Shown here piece by piece: positions 1 to 8,660 of a DNA stretch of 64,000 nucleotides; position 1 is the stretch's first letter, and each line of letters begins with the position of its first letter. Source of the stretch: Anaeromicropila herbilytica (GTDB taxonomy: Bacteria; Bacillota; Clostridia; Lachnospirales; Lachnospiraceae). Under the pieces are notes generated by a model, which was not told the DNA's origin, did not search any database, and saw only the letters and a list, made by a program, of their open reading frames with translations. The position numbers and the translations under genes are program-made. The stretch is from assembly GCF_016591975.1 (NCBI RefSeq), contig NZ_AP024169.1:892001-956000 (forward strand). The letters run 5' to 3'.

Positions 1-36
1 ACGTATTATGCGGAGGCTTGTAAGGTTATTAAATAG
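1..36 (+). CDS. 3' end of an upstream gene, possibly a toxin tail
   Basis: Eleven codons (TYYAEACKVIK) run from the window edge to a TAG. The tail resembles the last residues of the Rhs/GH19 protein ending at 5474 (SAYDKAVQVFK), and both are followed within about 50 bases by a lipoprotein gene. I infer, weakly, that another Rhs-type toxin ends here. Too short for a firm assignment. Confidence 0.3.
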   Translation, partial: TYYAEACKVIK

Positions 37-84
37 CAAGTAAGATATTATAAAGAGTCGTATTCAGAAAATGGAGAAAATTAT

Positions 85-951
85 ATGCAAAATAAAAACT
101 TTTGTGTAGCTTTGTTGATGTTATTTGTAATTACTTTAACTGCCTGTGGTACGGGTGGATATAATTTGGGTAAGCTGGAAATTAACAAAGATAAAACTGG
201 GAATATACAAGAAACACAGCCACCTGTAACCGAAAAAAGTCAAAGTAGTGATAATAATATGATTAATAATACCAAGAATGAGGATAATTCTAATAGTTCA
301 ATTGAAAAAGTATACGAAACAAAAAAAGAAAGCTATATTTATAAAAATATTAAAATTGATTATCCTCAAATAATTAATTTTAATGATGTTAATAAGCAAA
401 AATTAATTAATGAATTAATAAGAAACGATATTCTTAAAGTTCTAAATAATTATAAGGACAATAAGGATCATGTATCACTAATGATTGACTATAATGTGAT
501 GTTAAAAAACTCCAAGCTGTTAAGTATAGAATACATTGGGCAAGAAAGTTTTGAAGATTACCCACGTGTTAATAACTTGTTTTACTCGACAAATATAAAT
601 ATCAGTAATGTAAGTAAAATTAGATTGAAGGACATTATCAATATTGATGATAAATTTGTAAGTAAATTCATGAGCGAGAAATTCAAAGCTTTGATTTCTG
701 AACTTAGTCCAATAAAGGAATTAAAAACCACAGAGGAATGGATGAACTTATTTAACACATCAGACTTAATTGAAAATGTAGGAACTGAAAATCAGTCAGA
801 AACATATAGCTACCTAACAGAGGATTCTTTAGGAATTAGTGTTGGGGTTGGTCATAACGCTGGTGATCATGCAGAATTTGAAATCAAATACCAAGATTTG
901 AAAGATAATATAAAAACTGAGAATGAAATTTGGAAAGATTTATTGCACTAA
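85..951 (+). CDS. Lipoprotein, DUF3298/RsiV-C-like, possible immunity protein
   Basis: 288 residues with a lipoprotein signal peptide: basic start, hydrophobic stretch, then lipobox LTAC with the Cys near residue 21. A Asn/Ser/Lys-rich linker follows to about residue 85, and then a globular part with the motif IKIDYPQI. The same architecture and motif order (YPQI, LLSI-Y-G, NNLFYS-N, D-LGI) recur in the protein at 10950-11972, so the two are paralogues; the lipoprotein at 5494-6240 is more distant. The style fits DUF4163/DUF3298-type extracytoplasmic domains. A GGAG precedes the start. The gene directly follows a possible toxin tail, so an immunity role on the outer face of the membrane is plausible but inferred. 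Confidence 0.6.
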   Translation: MQNKNFCVALLMLFVITLTACGTGGYNLGKLEINKDKTGNIQETQPPVTEKSQSSDNNMINNTKNEDNSNSSIEKVYETKKESYIYKNIKIDYPQIINFNDVNKQKLINELIRNDILKVLNNYKDNKDHVSLMIDYNVMLKNSKLLSIEYIGQESFEDYPRVNNLFYSTNINISNVSKIRLKDIINIDDKFVSKFMSEKFKALISELSPIKELKTTEEWMNLFNTSDLIENVGTENQSETYSYLTEDSLGISVGVGHNAGDHAEFEIKYQDLKDNIKTENEIWKDLLH

Positions 952-989
952 TTTTCAGCAACAAGCAAAAAGTAATATACATTTTACTG

Positions 990-1020
990 GCGGTTGTCTT
1001 CGGATGACCGCTATTTTTGT
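990..1020 (+). terminator. Rho-independent terminator, target of the intron
   Basis: A 9-bp stem (GCGGTTGTC / GATGACCGC with two G-T pairs) closes a TTCG loop and is followed by TATTTTTGT. It lies 39 bases after the lipoprotein stop. The group II intron begins one base beyond the U-tract. Confidence 0.85.
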
Positions 1021-1435
1021 GGTGCGCCCGGCGGGCGCACGTTTCAACGGGTGTAAGTCCCGAATCCGCCCGGTAGTGGGAAGGATATAGCCAATGGCAA
1101 GGGTGTCGTGGGTGACTGCGAATCTGAAGGAAGCCGGATGGCAAATCTCTGGTCTGACGTACAGAAATCACATCAGGCTATGCATGAGGGTAAGTCTGCC
1201 ATACAAGTCGAAGCCCAATAACTACACGGAATCATGCATGGTAAATGTGGCAGATGGATGGAGAGAAGGAACGTGTGAGTACCCGGGGAGATCTGGATGG
1301 AACGCCTTGAAAGAGGTAACTATTATCGCAAGGTAATACTGAACATGCAGAAGTCAGCAGAGGTCATATTAGCCGAGAGGCGAAGGACCGAATCAATAGG
1401 AGTCCCAAGTATAACCGAGAAAGGAGGAGTGGCTG

Positions 1436-2833
1436 ATGAAGGCAGAAAACTCTGAAAACAGAGACTGTCCGCAAAGAGATAATGCGGAACATGAAGGGTA
1501 TGAGGAAGTTCGGAGGTCATTCCGCTCGATATGGAAAGAAAAGGGCAGTGCACAGCCAGAACTCTTGGAGAAGATACTGAACAAAGATAATCTTAACAGA
1601 GCTTATAAGAGGGTAAAGGCAAACAAGGGAGCACCGGGAATCGACGGTATTACAGTCGATGAAATAGGTGCATATCTACGGGAAAATCAGCAAAGAATTA
1701 TCGAGAAAATATACAAGGGTAAATATACACCCGACCCGGTAAGGCGTAAAGAAATCCCGAAAGCAGACGGTGGAACGCGAAAACTTGGTATTCCAACTGT
1801 CAAAGACCGTATTTTTCAGCAAGCCATTGCACAACAACTGATGCCGACATATGAGATGCAGTTTTCGGATGGAAGCTACGGTTACCGTCCGGGAAGAAGT
1901 GCGAAGGATGCCATTATTAAGGTCAAAGAGTATGCCGAAGAAGGTTACCGCTATGCGGTATCACTAGACCTATCAAGATACTTTGACACCCTAAATCACG
2001 AGTTATTATTAAACATACTTCGGAGAAATGTGAAGGATGAAAGGGTAATACAATGGATAAAGGGGTATCTCAAGAGCGATGTTATGGAAAATGGTGTAGT
2101 CATGGACACAGAAGAAGGATCGCCACAGGGTGGAAATCTGTCGCCACTATTGGCAAATGTTTATCTCAATGAGTTTGACCAGGAGTTTCAAAAGAGAGGT
2201 GTTCCGTTCGTACGTTACGCTGATGATATAGTTCTGTTAGCAAAGAGCGAAAGAGCTGCAAGGAGACTTCTGGAGACAAGCACGAACTATCTGGAAGGGA
2301 AGCTTAAGCTGACAGTAAACAGAGATAAAAGTCGTGTGGTCAGTGTATTTGCAATCCGAAATTTTAAATTCCTTGGCTTTGCATTGGGAAGGAACGGAAA
2401 GGGCATATACGTCCGAGTTCATCCAAAGTCATGGAAGAAGTTTAAATCAAAGCTGAGAGAACTATCTTCCCGAAGGTCTGTTCAGAGCATAAGACCGGCA
2501 TTAGAAAAGATAAAGATATATGCTAGAGGATGGCTTAACTATTACGGAATAGCAAGTATAAAGAACCCCATTGATGAAATCAATAAGTGGCTCTACCATC
2601 GAATTCGTATGTGTATTTGGAAGCAATGGAAGAAGTCTAAAACGAAAATGAGAAACCTTTTAAAACTCGGAGTGACCAATGATTTGGCATTTAAAACGGC
2701 TAATAGCCGTAGAGGTTATTGGTTTGTGACACATACAGTAGGGGTCAATATAGCTTTAACAAAAGAAAGACTGATAAACAGTGGCTTTTATGACTTAGCC
2801 ACAGCCTATCAGTCTGTGCACATCAACTATTGA
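1436..2833 (+). CDS. ltrA: Group II intron reverse transcriptase/maturase
   Basis: 465 residues. The reverse transcriptase domain shows IPKADGGTRKLGIPTVKDR (RT block 2), DLSRYFDTLNHE (block 3), GSPQGGNLSPLLAN (block 4) and the catalytic YADD near residue 260. Next come LGF and the maturase X domain with GWLNYYGI. The C-terminus (IWKQWKK...KLGV...RRGYW) matches class C proteins and no HNH endonuclease is present. About 40 extra residues precede the usual N-terminus (LEKILNKDNLNRAYKRV), so translation may begin further inside. It should promote splicing and target-primed retrotransposition of the surrounding intron. Intact reading frame. Confidence 0.93.
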   Translation: MKAENSENRDCPQRDNAEHEGYEEVRRSFRSIWKEKGSAQPELLEKILNKDNLNRAYKRVKANKGAPGIDGITVDEIGAYLRENQQRIIEKIYKGKYTPDPVRRKEIPKADGGTRKLGIPTVKDRIFQQAIAQQLMPTYEMQFSDGSYGYRPGRSAKDAIIKVKEYAEEGYRYAVSLDLSRYFDTLNHELLLNILRRNVKDERVIQWIKGYLKSDVMENGVVMDTEEGSPQGGNLSPLLANVYLNEFDQEFQKRGVPFVRYADDIVLLAKSERAARRLLETSTNYLEGKLKLTVNRDKSRVVSVFAIRNFKFLGFALGRNGKGIYVRVHPKSWKKFKSKLRELSSRRSVQSIRPALEKIKIYARGWLNYYGIASIKNPIDEINKWLYHRIRMCIWKQWKKSKTKMRNLLKLGVTNDLAFKTANSRRGYWFVTHTVGVNIALTKERLINSGFYDLATAYQSVHINY

Positions 2834-2834
2834 A

Positions 2835-2914
2835 AGCGCCGTGTACCGAACGGTACGCACGGTGCTGTGAGAGGACGGGAGTTAATCACTCCCTCCTACT
2901 CGATTCGTCCCTAC
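2835..2914 (+). other. Intron domains V and VI
   Basis: Domain V is a 32-base hairpin at 2835-2866. It starts with the AGC triad, has a 9-bp lower stem, a 2-base CG bulge on the 3' side and a short upper stem capped by GAAC. Domain VI follows, with GGACG pairing to CGTCC and an inner GGGAG/CTCCC arm, ending CCCTAC. These are the catalytic and branch-point parts of the intron RNA. Confidence 0.75.
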
Positions 2915-2987
2915 AAATCAATTATGCCTGTGAATCATATACAAATATTGCTGTAATCTAGAGTCTTACGAATATACCCTAGATAGT

Positions 2988-5474
2988 ATGATAAAGAAAG
3001 TTACGGATGCACTAGGTAATACTACGTTAACAGAATATAACGCGGATGGGCAAGTAACGAAAGATACGAATAAGAACGGTAAAAGCACCTTATATCAATA
3101 CAGTACCACAACTGGTCAGCTAGAACAGATGACCGATGCCAAGTCGAATATTACCAAATATCAATACGACAACATGGGCAATGTTACCGTTGAGACTGCA
3201 GCTGATATTAGTAAGACTACTTACGAATATGATAAGTTCGGAAGACAATCTGCAATTATTGATGCTATGGGTGGGAGAACAGAGTATACCTATGATGTAA
3301 ATGGTAACGTAACCATAGAGAAGGATGCTTTAGGAAATGAGACGAAGTATAGTTATGATAAACTCAATCGCGTTATTAGTACAACTGATGCTTTAGGAAA
3401 TGTAACAAAGAATGAATATGATGCATTGGGTAGAAAAATCAAGGAAACGGATTCAAATGGTGGAGCTACATCAACAGACTATGATCCAAATGGCAACATT
3501 GTAGCAGTTACCGATTCCTTAGGTCATGTAACAAAGAATGAATATGATAAAGTTGGAAACCTTAAGAGTACAATTGATGCTAAAGGAAATAAAACCACTT
3601 ATGGGTACGATGCTGGCGGAAGAAAGATAAAACAGACCAATCCGTTAGCAGGAAGTATCACATGGGGTTATGATAAGAATGGTAATCTCACTAAGGTAAC
3701 TGATGAAAATGGAAACACTATGGCTTATGCCTATGATAATCTAAACCAATTGGTGACAAAGACCGATGCCTTAGGCAAAAAGACTACTTACCAATACGAC
3801 AAAGAAGGTAACAAAGTAGAAGAAACCAATGCCCTTGGCTATACTACAAAGTATTCTTATGACGCCATAGGAAACCGTATTAAGGAAACAAAAGTAAAAT
3901 CAGGCGTAACTGCAACCAGTACCTATGCGTATGATGATCTCAATCAGTTGATGCAGACCACAGATAAGAAAGGTACTAGAATCTATACCTACGATGAATT
4001 CAACAACCGTAAGGGAAAAGAGGAAACTGGAAAAGATAAAATAACCTATACGTATAATAACTTAAACGAGCTTGTTAAAGAGACGCAAGGAGCGGATACA
4101 AACACTTATAGTTACGATGCTAAAGGTAATCTATCTTCTAAGAAAGTAAATGGAATTACAAAGGCAACTTATACCTTCGATTCTACAAATATGCTGACAA
4201 GTGTTAAGAATACGAGCAACAAAACAACAAGTAAATATGAATATGATGGTGCTGGTAATCGAATCAAGAAAACAGTATCAAAAAATAACAAAGTTGTTAG
4301 TAAAAAGTCATATGTGATTGATACCATGAGTTCTAATCAGGATATTATAGCAGAAGGAGATTCGTTATCTGGAGATGAAACAGACTTTACCTATGGATTA
4401 GGATTAGTTAGTGTTGAATCAGGAAAAGGTATCAGTTATTATAGAATTGATGAGAAGAACAGTGTAGAAGAGATTCAAAATAATTCTGGTGTTATGAAGG
4501 CTGAAATAAGCTGTGATGAATTTGGTAATGTTGAAAATCCAGATGATATTGGAACGAATGGAAATATCTTTGGTTATACTGGACATGTGTATGATGCAGA
4601 AAGTAGTCAACTCTATGTGAAAGCAAGGTATTATGATTTTAAGACTGGTAGGTTTATTAGCGAGGATAGTAATCTTGGGGAGATTGAGGATACCTTGACT
4701 AAGAATCTATATATTTATTGTAGAGAAAATCCGTTAATGTATATGGATTCAGATGGGCATTACGCATCGACACAAAGTATAATTAATGATGGTGGCAGTA
4801 GTAAGGAAAATCATGGTGGAAGTAGTAAGAAAAAGGGGAAGGGTAACCTTGTTACTGTAACCCAATTGCAAGAATTTGGATGGTGTAATACAAGTGATGC
4901 ATTTGTAAAAAAATTGAATGGTGCTCTTATAAGTTATGGCATTACAAATAAAAATAGTATTGCATTATTCATGGCTACTATGGCGGCAGAAAGTGATTAT
5001 GGAAGGACAGCATTGGAGGAAGGTAGTGATTCTTATTTTGCAGGGAAAAGTTACGGGAAAAATAGAAGAGGTGCTGGATATATTCAAATTACACATAAAG
5101 AAACACATTTGACATTTCTAAAGACCATTCCTAATTGCTCATATTCAGGTGAGGACACTGCTACATATATTGCAAAGAACTATGCTGTGGAAGCATCAGC
5201 CTGGTATTGGAGCAAAATGCAAAAAACTGGAGAAGGTAATCTTAACGCATATGTGACAAAAAACGGTGGCAATTTAGGAATTTTTCTTATTACTCAATAT
5301 TATGTAAATGGAGTTCCGGATGGAATAATGAATGATTTAACTGCAATAAGAAAAGGAAGTAAATTTAAAATTGGAAAAAATTCATTAAGTGTCAATGGGC
5401 ATTCATATAGACTTCCTAATGGTTGGGCTAAACGAAAATCTGCATACGATAAAGCAGTGCAAGTTTTTAAGTAA
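2988..5474 (+). CDS. Rhs/YD-repeat protein with GH19-like C-terminal effector tip (5'-truncated)
   Basis: 828 residues. Residues 1-530 are consecutive YD repeats of the type YEYDxxGN. Next come the Rhs core (RYYDFKTGRFISED near 547) and the boundary NPLMYMDSDGH near 582, after which effector tips begin. Residues about 621-828 form a tip with MATMAAESDYGR (putative catalytic Glu 668), GAGYIQITH near 695 and AVEASAWYW, which matches GH19 chitinase/lysozyme-like domains and suggests peptidoglycan cleavage. The frame is open back to a stop at 2931 and still reads YEY before the first ATG. There is no signal peptide, wall anchor or good ribosome site, so the N-terminal delivery part is missing. 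A short segment (3585-3828) is repeated at 6834-7077. Confidence 0.85.
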   Translation: MIKKVTDALGNTTLTEYNADGQVTKDTNKNGKSTLYQYSTTTGQLEQMTDAKSNITKYQYDNMGNVTVETAADISKTTYEYDKFGRQSAIIDAMGGRTEYTYDVNGNVTIEKDALGNETKYSYDKLNRVISTTDALGNVTKNEYDALGRKIKETDSNGGATSTDYDPNGNIVAVTDSLGHVTKNEYDKVGNLKSTIDAKGNKTTYGYDAGGRKIKQTNPLAGSITWGYDKNGNLTKVTDENGNTMAYAYDNLNQLVTKTDALGKKTTYQYDKEGNKVEETNALGYTTKYSYDAIGNRIKETKVKSGVTATSTYAYDDLNQLMQTTDKKGTRIYTYDEFNNRKGKEETGKDKITYTYNNLNELVKETQGADTNTYSYDAKGNLSSKKVNGITKATYTFDSTNMLTSVKNTSNKTTSKYEYDGAGNRIKKTVSKNNKVVSKKSYVIDTMSSNQDIIAEGDSLSGDETDFTYGLGLVSVESGKGISYYRIDEKNSVEEIQNNSGVMKAEISCDEFGNVENPDDIGTNGNIFGYTGHVYDAESSQLYVKARYYDFKTGRFISEDSNLGEIEDTLTKNLYIYCRENPLMYMDSDGHYASTQSIINDGGSSKENHGGSSKKKGKGNLVTVTQLQEFGWCNTSDAFVKKLNGALISYGITNKNSIALFMATMAAESDYGRTALEEGSDSYFAGKSYGKNRRGAGYIQITHKETHLTFLKTIPNCSYSGEDTATYIAKNYAVEASAWYWSKMQKTGEGNLNAYVTKNGGNLGIFLITQYYVNGVPDGIMNDLTAIRKGSKFKIGKNSLSVNGHSYRLPNGWAKRKSAYDKAVQVFK
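3585..3828 (+). repeat. YD-repeat segment duplicated at 6834-7077
   Basis: This 244-base segment of the Rhs gene has a near-identical gapless copy at 6834-7077. Rhs loci exchange their tips by recombination through such conserved repeat DNA, so the pair is potential recombination substrate. Confidence 0.85.
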
Positions 5475-5493
5475 TTGAGAATGGAGTAATTCT

Positions 5494-6240
5494 ATGAAAA
5501 AAGCAATTTTAATATATTTCTGTATTGTTACGGCTATGTTGTTTGCAGGATGCAAATCATCAGGCAATGTAACTAATGCTCATATAAAAAAACTGGGAGA
5601 AAGCAAATCAAGTAATATACCAGATTATAAAGTAAATATAAAGAAATATATACACAATAACGAGAATAGTAAACCATTCAGTGTGAAATATGTTCAAATA
5701 ACCGGTTTGGGTAATGAAAGTATAGAAAGTCGGATAAATCAGACACTCAAGTCTTCAATAACTGAGTGGATCAATAAAGATTGTGAATGGATGGAGAAAA
5801 GTAAGGTAGTTGTCAAATGCAAAAATTCAAAATATCTATCATTGTGTTATACAATTGAATGGAAAGACAAAAATGGTGAAGGTTATATGAGTACTTATAC
5901 ACGGATTGGGGTGACTGTTGATGTTCAAACAGGAGATAGGGTGTATTTAAGTAATTTAATAAAGGATATTGATGACCTGAAGCAAAAATTAAAAAAATAT
6001 GATTATAAAAATGAATTTTCACCTCCAATAGATTCTGATGAGGCAGATAAAATTATACGCGAAGCATCTATATCTGAATCTAAGTATCTTAAGGAAATTT
6101 ATCAGAATGATTCATACGCATATGATGAAATAAAAGACGAAATTGGTTCCAAATCATCATTCTATTTAACAGATAATAAATTGGTTATTACAAGAGATGA
6201 GTATGACTTGAATGATGTATATATTAACTTTAACCAGTAG
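5494..6240 (+). CDS. Lipoprotein, candidate immunity to the GH19-like tip
   Basis: 248 residues with signal peptide and lipobox LFAGC (Cys 20). The body contains SVKYVQITGLGNESIESRINQTLKS and GVTVDVQTGDRVYLSNLI, the order seen in DUF3298-type extracytoplasmic domains where a conserved gap-binding segment precedes a strand-rich C-half. It starts 19 bases after the Rhs stop with a GGAG site, so the two are probably cotranscribed. An extracytoplasmic anchored protein next to a wall-cleaving toxin fits an immunity role. That role is inferred from position and topology. Confidence 0.6.
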   Translation: MKKAILIYFCIVTAMLFAGCKSSGNVTNAHIKKLGESKSSNIPDYKVNIKKYIHNNENSKPFSVKYVQITGLGNESIESRINQTLKSSITEWINKDCEWMEKSKVVVKCKNSKYLSLCYTIEWKDKNGEGYMSTYTRIGVTVDVQTGDRVYLSNLIKDIDDLKQKLKKYDYKNEFSPPIDSDEADKIIREASISESKYLKEIYQNDSYAYDEIKDEIGSKSSFYLTDNKLVITRDEYDLNDVYINFNQ

Positions 6241-6439
6241 ATGTGAATTTATGGACGCTTATCTTTAGATAACCGCACCACTGTACCTGGTAGCTACAAT
6301 AATGTTGTTCGTCACGCTATGAGATGCTATCATAGTCACTTTATCTAATTCTCATATTCTTTAGATTTGTCGAAGTATTCAATGAATGTAATGCTAACAA
6401 TTCACCTTATCTGATGCTATATTCTATGTTTATTATAAG

Positions 6440-6465
6440 AGCCGCAGGTGTTTCCTGCGGCTTAA
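6440..6465 (+). terminator. Weak terminator-like hairpin
   Basis: AGCCGCAGG and CCTGCGGCT form a 9-bp perfect stem with a TGTTT loop. The downstream T content is low (TAAGTAATTTTA). It closes the 250-base spacer after the lipoprotein, in which I see no gene. Confidence 0.5.
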
Positions 6466-6504
6466 GTAATTTTATGCTAATTCGATATTCATTCACAGCA
6501 GCAA

Positions 6505-6726
6505 TTATATATCTGCATCTACAAGATCAGCAGATTTACTTGCTGCTATCATAAGGCTTGAATTACATATCTTATTTATTATTCTAGGTATACCATTCGA
6601 TGCGTTGATTACTGCTTCAATAGCATTGGGATTGAATACACCCTGGGTGCATTTTGTACCTGCAAGTTTCGTTTTTATGTATCCAACGTCTTCTTCTTTC
6701 ATTAATGCATCTATGTTGAAATTCAT
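6505..6726 (-). pseudogene. C-terminal fragment of an ExeA/TniB-like AAA ATPase
   Basis: 73 residues that read VGYIKTKLAGTKCTQGVFNPNAIEAV, then NASNGIPRIINKICNSSLMIAA. This is the lid region of the ATPases that accompany DDE transposases (ExeA/TniB/IstB-type). The Walker motifs and the N-terminal two thirds are absent. It is a relic of a transposon that once inserted in the Rhs island. Confidence 0.6.
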
Positions 6727-6782
6727 TGTGATTCGTTGATGTAATGGTTCATTTGTAGTAAGTCGAAGGGGATTGTTTAGCT

Positions 6783-7100
6783 GTGGAAGAGTACAATAAA
6801 GTAGGTCTATTAACTTCCTATACCGATGGGGAAGGAAATAAAACCACTTATGGGTACGATGCTGGTGGTAGAAAGATAAAACAGACCAATGCGTTAGCAG
6901 GAAGTATTACTTGGGATTATGATAAGAATGATAATCTCACTAAGGTAACTGATGAAAATGGAAACACTATGGCTTATGCGTATGATAATCTAAATCAATT
7001 GGTTACAAAAACCGATGCCTTAGGTAAAAAGACTACTTATCAATACGACAAAGAAGGAAACAAAGTAGAAGAAACCACTAATGGAACAAAAATCAAATAG
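6783..7100 (+). pseudogene. Detached Rhs YD-repeat fragment
   Basis: 105 residues of YD repeats (YGYDAGGRK, WDYDKNDN, YAYDNLNQL, YQYDKEGNK). Bases 6834-7077 align without gaps to 3585-3828 of the large Rhs gene, at a constant offset of 3249 bases and with scattered silent and missense changes. There is no start or delivery part. The frame ends with TNGTKIK and a stop, after which an immunity-like gene begins. It marks where another Rhs tip cassette was joined and its toxin lost. Confidence 0.8.
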
Positions 7101-7111
7101 GAGGTTTATGT

Positions 7112-7699
7112 GTGGGTAGTTATATTTCAGTGGGATTTATTTATGATAAAATTTCTATAGATAATATAAAAAATAAAATGAAAAGTTTGATTGATTTTAT
7201 TGTTTCTAAAAAAGGAGAAATAAAAAGAGCAAAAATATGTAAAGATATTTATGGGGATGAATGGATTGAATATGAATTAAATGATAATACACAAATAGAT
7301 AATATGTTAGTTTTATTGGCTGAACATTATTTTGGGCAGATAGAAATCGAAACTAATTTATTTGATTTAATGAATTTGGATATAACTGTGCATGTTGAGA
7401 AAGAAGAAGGCTATTTTGGATTTATTCTGGATATTTCAGAGAGTGCATTTTATAAAGATTCATTAAATATGGTTAATAGTTATACTGATAAATTTATAGA
7501 TTTAATGAAAAAATTCTATAAGTGCTCAGCATACAACTACGCTTTTTGTGATAATGAAGCAGAAATTAAATATTCTCCTTTAGCATTCAGAAATCTTAAT
7601 AAGAGAGTTTACTCTTTAGCAATACTACCTGTTCATAATAATAATCTTAGAGTAATAAAAAGTGAATGGAATATTGATGGAATAACAAATCGTAATTAA
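7112..7699 (+). CDS. Putative polymorphic-toxin immunity protein
   Basis: 195 residues, cytoplasmic, acidic, no signal peptide. GTG start chosen because AGGAGG lies 7 bases upstream at 7099-7104; the earlier ATG at 7108 meets a stop after two codons. The opening MGSYISVGFIYDKISID resembles immunity families associated with Rhs/LXG loci (Imm64-like by memory, not verified). It directly follows an Rhs fragment with no toxin domain left, so it would be an orphan immunity gene. Confidence 0.55.
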   Translation: MGSYISVGFIYDKISIDNIKNKMKSLIDFIVSKKGEIKRAKICKDIYGDEWIEYELNDNTQIDNMLVLLAEHYFGQIEIETNLFDLMNLDITVHVEKEEGYFGFILDISESAFYKDSLNMVNSYTDKFIDLMKKFYKCSAYNYAFCDNEAEIKYSPLAFRNLNKRVYSLAILPVHNNNLRVIKSEWNIDGITNRN

Positions 7700-7797
7700 T
7701 GTTATATGGGTAATAAGGCTTAAATTATATTATCTTGAAAAAATTAGTAATATTTTGTTTTACATTGGTCGCATAGCTTCGGGTGTTGCGGCCTTGT

Positions 7798-7957
7798 AAC
7801 ATACTCAGCAGAATTTTAACAAATGGTAGAGAAGCAATTTACAATGTAAGAACAAATGAACTAGTAATAATACATAATGGTGCTCAAATTGGAACTTTTT
7901 TAAACCAAAAGGTGGTATTAACTACTTTAAGAATACACTAAAAAAAGGAGTGATTGT
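7798..7957 (+). pseudogene. Toxin-tip C-terminal remnant (frameshifted)
   Basis: One frame reads NGREAIYNVRTNELVIIHNG then AQIGTF. After a one-base slip near 7893 another frame continues FKPKGGINYFKNTLKKG to the edge of the next gene. Joined, it looks like the end of a small effector domain of the Rhs tip class (AQIGTFFKPKGG). No start or upstream domain survives. Position just before a Cys-rich immunity-like gene supports the reading as a lost toxin. Confidence 0.5.
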
Positions 7958-8209
7958 ATGTATATCTGTTTGATTTGTGGTTATAATGGACTTGAAAATC
8001 CATTGTATGATGATGATGATGGTGCTCCTAGTTTTACAATATGTGATTGTTGTGGCTTTGAATCTGGTTATGATGATTTGGATCAGGGTAATAGCTTTGA
8101 TGAATATAGAAAGATATGGATTAGTGGTGGTTGTCAATGGCATACAATTAGTAAAAAGCCTAAGAATTGGAATGCTGACGTACAGATTAAAAACTTAGTA
8201 AATAGGTAA
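7958..8209 (+). CDS. Small Cys-rich zinc-ribbon-like protein, putative immunity
   Basis: 83 residues starting after AAAGGAGTG. It carries CLICG near residue 4 and CDCCGFESGYDD near 34, two CxxC knuckles that probably bind one zinc, followed by SFDEYRKIWISGG. This layout is that of CPCC-type cysteine-rich proteins found beside polymorphic toxins. It follows the toxin remnant at once, the usual toxin-immunity order. Confidence 0.55.
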   Translation: MYICLICGYNGLENPLYDDDDGAPSFTICDCCGFESGYDDLDQGNSFDEYRKIWISGGCQWHTISKKPKNWNADVQIKNLVNR

Positions 8210-8278
8210 TTAACGGACCATATATAAGATATAATTGTGTGATATGCTCCCTTTTAGTTGAATGTCATGATGTTAAGA

Positions 8279-8325
8279 AAAATAGAACATTTACATTGAA
8301 AAACTAAATGTAAATGTTCTATTTT
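8279..8325 (+). terminator. Terminator with 19-bp perfect stem
   Basis: The arms 8279-8297 and 8307-8325 (AAAATAGAACATTTACATT and its complement) enclose a 9-base loop and end in TTTT. It closes the Cys-rich immunity gene and could act on both strands. Confidence 0.8.
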
Positions 8326-8429
8326 AATGTTATAAGTAATTATAATTGTTATAAAGAAGGAAGCTAATCCATAAGCAGATTAGATTAAGGTAGGAACAAG
8401 AAGAGTCTTAAATAACGTAGATACTTTAG

Positions 8430-8660
8430 GCAACAGTAGTTGTCGTACCAATGGATCACTGGCTCGTAGACAGAAGCCTTGCGTTACCTATGACACTAAA
8501 ATTAACAGATAAAAAAGGACACAAAATAGTTAATTATAAACCACACGGAAAGAAATGGTGGATAACAGGATTTAACCCATACTATCAAAATGTTAAAGCT
8601 ACTTACACAATTGATTTTTCAAGTAAGAAAGCCTTATTTAAAGCATTTTATAAAACATGA
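8430..8660 (+). pseudogene. DUF4474-like toxin-tip remnant
   Basis: The frame is open from 8430 (first ATG 8451) and reads MDHWLVDRSLALPMTLKL, then KKWWITGFNP and KATYTIDFSS. The DR-LxMTL and WWITGF motifs recall the C-terminal half of DUF4474, a domain found at Rhs tips. There is no ribosome site and the N-terminal half is missing. Confidence 0.5.

Larger units (their letters stand above)
1022..2914 (+). mobile_element. Group II intron, bacterial class C-like
   Basis: The element starts with GTGCGCCC, typical of group II intron 5' ends, and ends at CTAC after recognisable domains V and VI. The structured RNA part (1022-1435) carries no believable gene. It encodes a reverse transcriptase/maturase at 1436-2833. 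Insertion directly behind a terminator stem-loop is the known target choice of class C introns. It is more GC-rich than the surrounding island. The 3' boundary is inferred from the AY rule and could be off by a few bases. Confidence 0.88.

Noticed and set aside
1094..1336. Short open frame inside the intron RNA
   Set aside because: It lies in the structured 5' part of the group II intron; no ribosome site and no protein-like composition.
2988..4760. Regular YD periodicity considered as tandem DNA repeats or CRISPR-like array
   Set aside because: The periodicity is at protein level (YD repeats of an Rhs core); DNA units are not identical and there are no constant repeats with unique spacers.
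6241..6400. Codons reading RTTVPGSYNNVVRHAMRCYH in the spacer after the lipoprotein
   Set aside because: No start, no ribosome site and no recognised family; left as unexplained spacer.
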